Source of the DNA: Deltaproteobacteria bacterium
GTDB lineage: Bacteria > Desulfobacterota > SM23-61
Direction of reading: 5' to 3'
Assembly (NCBI GenBank): GCA_029857975.1
Contig: JAOUFX010000016.1
Coordinates: 1-14,284, forward strand
DNA length: 14,284 nt
The notes under the pieces are model-generated. The model saw only the letters and a list, made by a program, of their open reading frames with translations. It did not search any database and was not told the origin of the DNA. Numbering within the stretch: the stretch's first letter is position 1; every line of letters begins with the position of its first letter. The translations under genes and the position numbers were made by a program. Below, in pieces: positions 7,980 to 13,007 of this stretch.

Positions 7980-8095
7980 CTGTTGTGACAAGAAAAGCAT
8001 TGGCCCGGGTGAAAGAGAAATCCAATCGTCCGCAAGATCAAGCGGATATCTTCTATCTTAAAAAAATCATGGGTGAGTGGAGAGATGAAAATTAG
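7980..8095 (+). pseudogene. C-terminal remnant of a nucleotidyltransferase-like gene
   Basis: The frame ending at TAG 8093-8095 reads ARVKEKSNRPQDQADIFYLK near its end. RPxDxADIxxL after a Lys-rich helix is typical of the C-terminus of MNT/AbiEii- or DUF6036-type nucleotidyltransferases. The N-terminal catalytic part (the GS and DxD motifs) is absent. Upstream the frame runs straight into the ThDP repeat at 7889-7979 and is open back to 7874, giving an artificial 73-codon chimera rather than a real protein. The remnant overlaps the start of the small downstream gene, as coupled two-gene modules often do. Family assignment comes from a short motif only. Confidence 0.5.
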
Positions 8096-8282
8096 AAAAG
8101 AGGTGCCAAGCCAAAAGAGACCTCTTTTATATTATAGGACCAAAGAGGATATTGAGGCCTACCGTAAAAAACCGGTGAATCTGAAGCTTCAATGGCTTGA
8201 GGCCCAGATGGAATTCTTTCATAAGGCCATGCCCGCGAAAGCCAAAAAGATTAGAGAGAAGTTGCGACAAGGAGAGATTTAA
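8085..8282 (+). CDS. Small basic protein, probable former partner of the nucleotidyltransferase
   Basis: A 65-residue soluble, Lys/Arg-rich protein with the pattern YYRTKEDIEAY, KLQWLEAQMEFFHKAMP and AKKIREKLRQGEI. I recall similar short proteins encoded beside nucleotidyltransferase-like genes in bacterial genomes, where a toxin-antitoxin-like role is often suspected; that is memory and inference, not proof. Here the upstream partner survives only as a C-terminal stub, so this gene may be an orphan. Two starts are possible: ATG 8085, or GTG 8073 adding four residues. Neither has a well-spaced ribosome site; GGAG at 8079-8082 is too close to ATG 8085. It overlaps the end of the upstream remnant by 11 nt. 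No conserved catalytic motif is visible. Confidence 0.6.
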   Translation: MKIRKEVPSQKRPLLYYRTKEDIEAYRKKPVNLKLQWLEAQMEFFHKAMPAKAKKIREKLRQGEI

Positions 8283-8308
8283 AGTAGGAAAATCCCGGAA
8301 CGGGCCAT

Positions 8309-8334
8309 AAAAAGGAGCATTTCTCGGCCTTTTT
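8309..8334 (+). terminator. Possible intrinsic terminator after the + strand genes
   Basis: AAAAAGG (8309-8315) and CCTTTTT (8328-8334) can form a 7-bp stem with a 12-nt loop, ending in a T run, 26 nt after the stop of the last + strand gene. The stem is A/T-rich, so it is only moderately convincing. Confidence 0.4.
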
Positions 8335-8879
8335 ATACTGTGGTTCATGTGCCCCATAAGGTGATTTTGGCGAGATCTGATTCGAGGGGAGGACAACAAA
8401 AGCGGATTTTGCCACGCCCACTACAAATCGGAATCAATAAATGAGTATAGCATCCCCCGAATTTTGCAAATAAAAATTCCTCCAAAATGAATTGATTTAG
8501 GTTGTCCTTCTTATTATGTCTGGAAGCCAGAATTTTATTAGGCAGAGAGGGTTTTGACTAACCGCTTTCACCTACCTATGTTGAGTCAAGGCATAGCTTA
8601 GACGTTGAAGATTACCGAAAGAAGTCATGCATCCCGATTCCATATATGTTTTGAATATCGAAAATTTTTTGGGCTTCCAGAAACTGAAAGAAGATAGCAG
8701 AACTCATAATGTTTCGAATCGCAGTGATGTTCTGAGCGCCAAAAGGAATACAATTATTTAAGAGACCAACTCAGGAAACCAGGGGACTGACAAAGGCCCT
8801 GGGATCACACCCCTAAACCCATCTCCCCACGCCCTTGATTTTACTGAAGGGATACCGATCTGGTCCTAATTTTTATATT
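8335..8879. other. Gene-free stretch between the convergent halves
   Basis: No open frame here has a ribosome site or recognisable protein motif on either strand, and no tRNA-like cloverleaf was found. The only structure noted is an inverted repeat, CCAGGG (8779-8784) with CCCTGG (8797-8802). The stretch is somewhat richer in A/T than the flanking genes. It may hold decayed sequence or an unrecognised small RNA. Confidence 0.5.
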
Positions 8880-8895
8880 GGGGACGATTGTCCCC
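8880..8895. terminator. Perfect hairpin, likely terminator at the convergence point
   Basis: GGGGAC (8880-8885), loop GATT, GTCCCC (8890-8895) is a perfect 6-bp GC-rich stem. It begins 9 nt beyond the stop of the 50-residue - strand gene. On the + strand it is followed by CTTTTCCCTTT, and on the - strand by an A/T-rich tract, so it could stop transcription from either side. Confidence 0.45.
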
Positions 8896-8904
8896 TTTTC
8901 CCTT

Positions 8905-9057
8905 TCAATCCCCCTTCTTGCTTTTGCCCAGTTCCTGCTGATATCTCTTCCAGCCCGGGCACCAAGTAGTATACCCTCGCCAGATTTTTGAGATGATCGA
9001 ATCCGGCTTCTTTTCCGCACGAAGACGCCACTGGCAGCTTTCACATTTCGATACCAT
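8905..9057 (-). CDS. 50-residue Cys/Trp-rich small protein of unknown function
   Basis: An intact short gene with a strong ribosome site: GGAGGGGG stands 6 nt before the ATG at 9057-9055. The product has a CxxC pair (C5, C8: KCESCQWR), a middle part KKPDSIISKIWRGYTTW, and CPGWKRYQQEL (C33). Three cysteines with nearby aromatic residues suggest a small metal-binding or redox fold, possibly with three Cys plus another ligand. There is no signal peptide or membrane segment. I have a general impression of similar small proteins with a CPGWK motif in sulfate-reducer-like genomes, but no function is known to me. It is followed by the hairpin at 8880-8895. The strong start signal and non-random composition make it more likely real than the longer overlapping frame at 8841-9044, which lacks both. 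Confidence 0.65.
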   Translation of the reverse strand: MVSKCESCQWRLRAEKKPDSIISKIWRGYTTWCPGWKRYQQELGKSKKGD

Positions 9058-9230
9058 CTATCCCCCTCCCGGACGGGTTTGTCCCTCTGTTGCCAAATTT
9101 GTTGGAATCCACTCCATGCCGCCTTGCCATTCAGGAGCAGGAGCAGGCCTCAAGGGGCTGCTGCCCAAATCAATTCCAGCGTATTTTCCCTTGATTTGCT
9201 AAATTTCCTGGGTTGAAATTATTTAGAATT

Positions 9231-9255
9231 ATTTCCTGCCCTGAAGGAAATTTTT
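9231..9255. terminator. Hairpin downstream of the Cys/Met-rich gene
   Basis: ATTTCCT (9231-9237) and AGGAAAT (9245-9251) form a perfect 7-bp stem with a 7-nt loop, followed by a T run on the + strand (9251-9255). It lies about 70 nt beyond the - strand stop at 9321. It may act as a terminator in one or both directions; the weak A/T stem limits confidence. Confidence 0.35.
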
Positions 9256-9320
9256 GTAGAAACGATTCAGGCAACAGCCCCGCAACATTCGACACGTGAT
9301 TGGGAAATTCAAGCCCTGGA

Positions 9321-9530
9321 CTATGGGTTGTGAACGGGATTTTCTTTGGTCTCTTCCTTCTTGTCCCGGGACCCAAAACACTTCTGCATCATCTGGGACA
9401 TCATCTCGGCGCAGTTGAAAGGTTGGCCGGATTTCTTGGCCTCCAGCATCTTCCGCATCATGTCCCCACAGGGCATCCCTCCGCAAAAACTCTGAAACCC
9501 CTCTTGGTTCTTTTTTTGTTCCTCAACCAT
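9321..9530 (-). CDS. Cys/Met-rich 69-residue protein, probable metal-binding, under ECF-type promoter
   Basis: A small soluble protein with a repeated motif: CGDMMRKML (from C21) and CAEMMSQMM (from C40), flanked by C16 and C51. Two copies of C-x-[DE]-M-M-x-x-M separated by a short Lys/Gly-rich linker suggest two similar helices displaying thiols and thioethers, as in proteins that bind soft metals such as Cu(I), Hg(II) or As(III); the metal is a guess. The C-terminus is a charged Lys/Glu tail. There is no signal peptide. The start, ATG 9530, is preceded by AAAGGAGG with 9-nt spacing, an excellent ribosome site. The ECF-type promoter at 9592-9620 lies about 62 nt upstream, so the gene is probably a single-gene member of the local sigma regulon. 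Confidence 0.75.
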   Translation of the reverse strand: MVEEQKKNQEGFQSFCGGMPCGDMMRKMLEAKKSGQPFNCAEMMSQMMQKCFGSRDKKEETKENPVHNP

Positions 9531-9591
9531 TTTTGCTTTCCTCCTTTCTTTAAGGGGATTATTTCCCCTGCGAGATGTGCATCTTTGCTTA

Positions 9592-9620
9592 TAAGACGAA
9601 ATATCTGGAGCAAAGGTTAC
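9592..9620 (-). promoter_or_regulatory. ECF-type promoter, copy C (upstream of the Cys/Met-rich gene)
   Basis: On the - strand this reads GTAACCTTT, 13 nt, CGTCTTA. GTAACC occupies 9620-9615 and CGTCTT 9598-9593, with a 16-nt spacer between the hexamers. The core elements and spacing are identical to copies A (11679-11707) and B (10764-10792). Predicted transcription start is near 9585, leaving a leader of about 55 nt before ATG 9530. Confidence 0.8.
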
Positions 9621-9693
9621 GTCCTGATTCCTTAAAGATCCTGATATTGATCGAGGCTCTTGGGTCGATGCCTGTTATTTCAGAACCAGCCCC

Positions 9694-10043
9694 TTAGCAT
9701 CTATCTGATAGTTCTGAATTTCTTGCCCTGCCAACAAATATAGAGACCAGAAGGGCGAACCCTGCAATGATGCATAGGATGGGCATAAATCCAACCTGCA
9801 CCCGAAACAACTCCCAAATCCCGCCCACCATAAAGAGGAATCCGACCACAACCCAGAATACCTTCGGGCTACCTGTGCTCCGAGGGTGATAATGCCCACT
9901 CCAAGGAGACCTGCGCCCCAGCCGACGTCCGCAAGGAAAGCGATGCCTGTCCAGATGAAAAACAGCCCCCAGGCCGCTGCGTCCAGCTTCTTGTTCAAAG
10001 AACCTCTTTTCGTCATCGTCTGCCCGTTATGACATTTCAACAT
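9694..10043 (-). pseudogene. Frameshifted small membrane protein (LiaI/LiaF-TM-like)
   Basis: The frame from ATG 10043 has a strong ribosome site (AGGAGG, 6-nt spacing) and encodes two hydrophobic segments, KKLDAAAWGLFFIWTGIAFL and GWGAGLLGVGIITLGAQVA, up to about residue 62 (RRY). After that this frame turns into non-membrane sequence and stops at 9675. The neighbouring frame, from about 9858, reads FWVVVGFLFMVGGIWELF, then MPILCIIAGFALLVSIFVG, and stops at TAA 9694-9696. These are the natural third and fourth membrane segments of the same kind of protein. A small deletion that is not a multiple of three near 9858 explains both. Either the gene is broken or the assembly lost bases here. It follows the methyltransferase-like gene by 25 nt, in the same operon. 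Function is unknown. Confidence 0.65.
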
Positions 10044-10068
10044 ACCTTACCTCCTAACTTGGTTAAGA

Positions 10069-10635
10069 TCAGCCTAACAGATACCTTCCCGTCTTCCTCA
10101 TATATGCCAAATATTCGCTGCCATTCTTAGCGAGTAAGAATTTTTCTTCTTTCAAAATAATTAAATGATGAATTACGATAGCGATGCCACCGGCCCCAAT
10201 GTTGAAGGGATTGGGCACGCTCAACCAGGAGGAAACGATGATCATAAAGAACCCAAGGTATAAAGGGTTTCTGCTGATTTTATAAATCCCATCGGTTTGA
10301 AGGTGATTTATTCCCCTCTCCGGCAAACCGAAAATCAAATCGTCGCCGAGTTTTTTCATGGCCGTGATTGCGAGCAGACTGCCGGTGACAAACAATCCTG
10401 GCGCCAACCAAGAAAGGTACCCCTGTATCGAATACCATTTCAATCCCGGCCATAAAACTCCAAGGGGAATGAACAGGCAGGAAACAAACGCCAGGATTTT
10501 CGCAAAAAGAAAAACAATCAAATTGAGGGGGGGGTTGGCCAGAATGTAAATTCCCCTTCTCGCCAGCTTGAAAATGATTGTTAAAATCAGGAGGACCAAT
10601 ATTAGGAATCCTATGAATAGAATCCTATCAGCCAT
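10069..10635 (-). CDS. Isoprenylcysteine carboxyl methyltransferase (ICMT/PEMT)-family membrane protein
   Basis: A 188-residue protein with about five hydrophobic segments, ending in the family signature: GIYKISRNPLYLGFFMI, then HHLIILKEEKFLLAKNGSEY and a basic C-terminus. In ICMT/PEMT-like enzymes this C-terminal part binds S-adenosylmethionine at the membrane and methylates lipids or small molecules; bacterial members mostly have unknown substrates. The start is ATG 10635, the first start codon after an in-frame stop; GAAAGAGAG 5 nt upstream is a fair ribosome site. It is preceded, about 120 nt upstream, by the ECF-type promoter at 10764-10792 and followed after 25 nt by the frameshifted membrane protein. 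This places a membrane-modifying enzyme in the local ECF regulon, fitting an envelope or stress role. Confidence 0.8.
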   Translation of the reverse strand: MADRILFIGFLILVLLILTIIFKLARRGIYILANPPLNLIVFLFAKILAFVSCLFIPLGVLWPGLKWYSIQGYLSWLAPGLFVTGSLLAITAMKKLGDDLIFGLPERGINHLQTDGIYKISRNPLYLGFFMIIVSSWLSVPNPFNIGAGGIAIVIHHLIILKEEKFLLAKNGSEYLAYMRKTGRYLLG

Positions 10636-10763
10636 ATATACTCTCTTTCAAAAATTGGAGGCCTATGTGTTTCTAATGCCATCTTCCTTAGGATAAAAGA
10701 GTAGGAAGAAGGAAAGGGGATTTTACAGCGTTTCATAAACTAAAAAAAGTGTCTGTTGTTTTG

Positions 10764-10792
10764 TAAGACGGAAAAGTCAGAGGAAAGGTTAC
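10764..10792 (-). promoter_or_regulatory. ECF-type promoter, copy B (upstream of the ICMT-family gene)
   Basis: On the - strand this reads TGTAACCTTT, 13 nt, CGTCTTA. GTAACC is at 10792-10787 and CGTCTT at 10770-10765, spacer 16 nt. The TAA inside GTAACC (10791-10789) is the stop codon of the sigma-factor gene, so coding and promoter functions share these bases. The leader to ATG 10635 would be about 120 nt. Confidence 0.8.
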
Positions 10793-11367
10793 ACCTTATG
10801 GATTGAGGAGGGTTTACCCGATTTTTTCTTGTCAACCGGTTCGCATACCAACACACTTCTCTCATCCACCTCAAAGGTGCATTCTTTTTCCAGGATCGCT
10901 TTCAACTTCTTGCGAGCCCGGTGCAGCCGTACTTTAACGTTCTCCACGGTCAGCCCGAGAATATCGGCGATCTCCTGATGGCTAAAATCCGTGATGTCAG
11001 AAAAAATGATGATGCTTCGCTGCGCTTCTGGAAGAAGGCTGAGTTTATCCTGGACACAACGGGACATTTCTCCCTGCTCTAATTTCTTCTGAATGGGAGT
11101 CTCCTCAATATTTACCAGCCCATCGTGAATTTCTTCTTGGGTTGAAGATTTTTTTAGAGAGCGAAAATGGTCCTGGCAGAGATGGTAAGCAATCCGAAAA
11201 ATCCAGGAAGAGATCTTCTCCGTATCCCGAACCGTGTTTAAATTCTCCTGGATTTTTATAAAGGTTTCCTGGATGAGGTCATCGGCCACTGATTCATTCC
11301 TTACTGAGGCCAGGATGAATTTCCTTACTCGATGGTAATACTGATCATGAATGGCAAATAAGTCCAT
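10789..11367 (-). CDS. ECF-family RNA polymerase sigma factor with Cys-containing C-terminal extension
   Basis: A 192-residue sigma-70 protein with only regions 2 and 4. Region 2 spans about 8-70 (ESVADDLIQETFIKIQ, SSWIFRIAYHLCQDHFR). Region 4 spans about 108-158 (LSLLPEAQRSIIIF, HQEIADILGLTVENVKVRLH). After region 4 there is a roughly 30-residue tail containing C163 and C175 within ECTFEVDERSVLVCEPVD. The start is ATG 11367 because GGGAGG stands about 5 nt upstream; the frame remains open to 11424, but that extension overlaps the preceding gene. The preceding AhpD-like gene stops 17 nt upstream, so the two form an operon behind promoter copy A. The same promoter motif elsewhere suggests this sigma factor recognises it and regulates itself. 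No anti-sigma gene is adjacent. The tail cysteines could sense redox state or metal; this is inference. Confidence 0.9.
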   Translation of the reverse strand: MDLFAIHDQYYHRVRKFILASVRNESVADDLIQETFIKIQENLNTVRDTEKISSWIFRIAYHLCQDHFRSLKKSSTQEEIHDGLVNIEETPIQKKLEQGEMSRCVQDKLSLLPEAQRSIIIFSDITDFSHQEIADILGLTVENVKVRLHRARKKLKAILEKECTFEVDERSVLVCEPVDKKKSGKPSSIHKV

Positions 11368-11384
11368 TTCGGCCTCCCGAACCC

Positions 11385-11645
11385 TTAATCGCAGCAGGAA
11401 CGCTGGGATGGGCCGCACCCGCATGAGGCAGGTGAGGTTTCGCCGCCCATAAAAGTCTTGATGCTGTTGCGCATGACTAAATGGGCCCCGCTTTTGACTT
11501 TGTTGGCCAACTCCACGGCTTCCAGGATCTCTTCGGGAGAAAGGCCGGCCGCAGAAGCTTTTTTATGGTAGTGCTCAAAGCAGGGAATGCAGTTTGCCGC
11601 CGTAGATGCCCCCAGGCAAATCAAAAGAGACGTTTTTTCGTCCAT
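11385..11645 (-). CDS. AhpD-like / carboxymuconolactone decarboxylase-family protein with Cys-rich tail
   Basis: An 86-residue alpha-helical protein. The core NCIPCFEHYHKKA carries a CxxC pair (C19, C22) followed by His (H25, H27), the arrangement used for peroxidase or disulfide chemistry in AhpD-type members of this family. The middle part, GLSPEEILEAVELANKVKSG, is typical of the fold. Unusually, it ends in SCGCGPSQRSCCD, with C75, C77, C84 and C85, a thiol cluster that could bind a soft metal. The length is that of a minimal single-domain member. The start is ATG 11645 with AAGGAGG and good spacing. Promoter copy A lies about 34 nt upstream, and the sigma gene follows after 17 nt. A role in sensing or repairing thiol or metalloid stress together with the sigma factor is plausible but not shown. 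Confidence 0.82.
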   Translation of the reverse strand: MDEKTSLLICLGASTAANCIPCFEHYHKKASAAGLSPEEILEAVELANKVKSGAHLVMRNSIKTFMGGETSPASCGCGPSQRSCCD

Positions 11646-11678
11646 AAGACCTTTCCTCCTTATTTCATGGTTTACCTA

Positions 11679-11707
11679 TAAGACGGAAAAGATCTCTGAA
11701 AGGTTAC
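11679..11707 (-). promoter_or_regulatory. ECF-type promoter, copy A (upstream of the AhpD-like/sigma operon)
   Basis: On the - strand this reads TGTAACCTTT, 13 nt, CGTCTTA. GTAACC is at 11707-11702 and CGTCTT at 11685-11680, spacer 16 nt. TGTAAC with CGTC is the general form of ECF promoters (compare the Bacillus SigX, SigM and SigV consensus types). It lies between the methyltransferase stop (11723) and the AhpD-like start (11645) and would make the sigma operon self-activating. Confidence 0.85.
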
Positions 11708-11722
11708 ACCCGGGTGAACATT

Positions 11723-12421
11723 TTATTTATGGGCCACAATAACTTCGGAAGGGAATAACAGCTGCTGATGATATTCTCTTGTCTCTATCTGAAATCCACG
11801 GATCATCAACCGATCGGACATTTTAACCCCTCGGCAACCCCCAATTGATTTTGGAGACAAACGAAAGATTAGATCATATACCCCACTTCCGAAGCCTTCC
11901 CCCTTGGTCATATTAACCAGAACCAAGCTCCCGCCTTTTTTTATGACCCGCTTGAATTCGTCCAAGATCGCATCCATTTCCTCGAAGGCAACCAAGTCAA
12001 ACATATAATTGTTAAGCAGCAAATCGAACTGTTCGTCCTCAGCAGACAAATGAAAAGCATTTCCCAATTTTAACTCGTAATTCGCTTGGGACAATTTCCC
12101 AAGCCGTTTTCTTGCCTTGTCCAACATCCCTGGCGAAATATCGATCCCAAGATTCCGGCCATTTCTATTCCTTCTCACGATCTCATAAAAAGCTAATCCC
12201 GTCCCAACGGCAACCTCCAGGATCTTCTGCCCGTCTTTTATGCCTGCCAACTCGATTGCCCGCTTTCTCGCACGAGATTCGGCCAAAGTTCCCCACAGGT
12301 CATATATTCCTGATAAAGAATTGTAGAGGGGCACAATATCTTTTTGTGAGACCCGGGCATCAAGGGCTTCTTTGCCACCCTTCCAATAAGTAAACCCCCT
12401 GCAAGAAAATGATCCCTTCAC
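11723..12421 (-). CDS. Class I SAM-dependent methyltransferase (UbiE-like)
   Basis: A protein of up to 232 residues with the Rossmann methyltransferase motifs: ILEVAVGTGLA (about 68-78, glycine-rich motif I), LGIDISPGMLDKARKR (about 91-106, motif II region), LLLNNYMFDLV (about 155) and GGSLVLVNMTKGEG. The N-terminal IVPLYNSLSGIYDLWG resembles quinone methyltransferases and many unassigned relatives. The substrate is unknown; the neighbours suggest a metalloid- or thiol-related one. The chosen start is GTG 12421 with GAAAGGG just upstream. The first 25 residues are atypical, so a start nearer 12360 is possible, though no good ATG is present. It lies 58 nt after the acetyltransferase and likely belongs to the arsenic operon; the sigma operon promoter follows its stop directly. 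Confidence 0.8.
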   Translation of the reverse strand: MKGSFSCRGFTYWKGGKEALDARVSQKDIVPLYNSLSGIYDLWGTLAESRARKRAIELAGIKDGQKILEVAVGTGLAFYEIVRRNRNGRNLGIDISPGMLDKARKRLGKLSQANYELKLGNAFHLSAEDEQFDLLLNNYMFDLVAFEEMDAILDEFKRVIKKGGSLVLVNMTKGEGFGSGVYDLIFRLSPKSIGGCRGVKMSDRLMIRGFQIETREYHQQLLFPSEVIVAHK

Positions 12422-12479
12422 CTTTTCCCTTTCTCAACAGACTTTGCACAGGAAACAGAGGCCGGATAAAATCTCTTTT

Positions 12480-12917
12480 TCAGACCATCAGCACTTTAAC
12501 CATACAAACGGAACTGTCTGGGCAGAAGCTTTGGAATTCCGTCGTCCCTTGGATCTCGGGCGGGGCCGAATTTCTTTCGGTTTTTTGATACCCCCTTCTC
12601 AGAAAAAATTTTTCTGCCGTCATCGTGAGCAAAAAAAGCTCTTTGATCTTGAGCGAAGCCGAGTACTCCTCGGCCTTTTTGGTTAACTCAGAAGCGAAAC
12701 CCCGTTTTCGAAACCGGGGGTCAACCGCCAAGGAGCGAAGAAGCGCCGATCGGCCAAGAATTTCCAATCCAACTGACCCGAGGATTTCTCCCTTTTCCTT
12801 TATCACCCAAAAATGGTCAAGATGTTCAGGAGTTATGTCTTCATGGGGCAATCCACAAAGCGCGAGCAACTGCCTGATGCAGGGTTCATCCATGGGCGAG
12901 GCTAAATCCAATATCAT
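12480..12917 (-). CDS. arsN2: ArsN2-type GNAT acetyltransferase (arsenic-resistance associated)
   Basis: A 145-residue GNAT protein. The acetyl-CoA loop is RKRGFA (from R70), preceded by LLRSLAVDPRFR as in this family. The N-terminal LLALCGLPHEDI with HLDHFWVI, the middle LFLLTMTAEKFFLRRGY, and the C-terminal TTEFQSFCPDSSVCM are the pattern I recognise for ArsN2-family proteins, found in arsenic operons. The biochemical substrate of ArsN2 is not firmly known to me; the related ArsN1 acetylates the arsenical antibiotic arsinothricin. The start is ATG 12917, with GAGAGGAG as ribosome site 9 nt upstream; that site is partly inside a potential hairpin (12923-12959). The gene follows arsM by 90 nt, which supports an arsenic role. 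Confidence 0.8.
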   Translation of the reverse strand: MILDLASPMDEPCIRQLLALCGLPHEDITPEHLDHFWVIKEKGEILGSVGLEILGRSALLRSLAVDPRFRKRGFASELTKKAEEYSASLKIKELFLLTMTAEKFFLRRGYQKTERNSAPPEIQGTTEFQSFCPDSSVCMVKVLMV

Positions 12918-12922
12918 TTTGA

Positions 12923-12959
12923 GGTACTCCTCTCTCCTTTAAAGCAACAAGGAAGTACC
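12923..12959 (-). promoter_or_regulatory. Inverted repeat covering the arsN2 ribosome site
   Basis: On the - strand GGTACT (12959-12954) can pair with AGTACC (12928-12923), with an additional CC/GG pair across a one-base bulge. The right arm overlaps the end of the arsN2 ribosome-binding site (GAGGAGTACC). Folding would hinder translation of arsN2, so it may tune expression relative to arsM. The loop is about 20 nt, so stability is modest. Confidence 0.35.
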
Positions 12960-13007
12960 GATGTTATTTTTCGATCCGTTTTCGCGAGGATTTCCCCCCT
13001 TTTTTTC

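Noticed and set aside
7889..8095. Mobile element at the mosaic junction
   Set aside because: No transposase fragment, terminal inverted repeats or target-site duplication was found; homologous or illegitimate recombination is enough to explain it.
8535..8580. TTGACT followed 17 nt later by TATGTT, a possible + strand promoter
   Set aside because: The -10 match is poor (four of six) and no gene follows on the + strand, so chance is the better explanation.
8779..8802. Inverted repeat CCAGGG/CCCTGG suggesting a terminator or small RNA
   Set aside because: It has a 12-nt loop, no T run and no adjacent gene; too little to call.
8841..9044. 67-codon - strand frame overlapping the 50-residue gene
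   Set aside because: It lacks a ribosome site and protein-like composition, while the alternative frame has a strong ribosome site and Cys/Trp motifs.
9170..9486. Two - strand frames overlapping the 3' end of the Cys/Met-rich gene
   Set aside because: They are out of frame with a gene that has promoter, ribosome site and repeated motif; their sequences look random.
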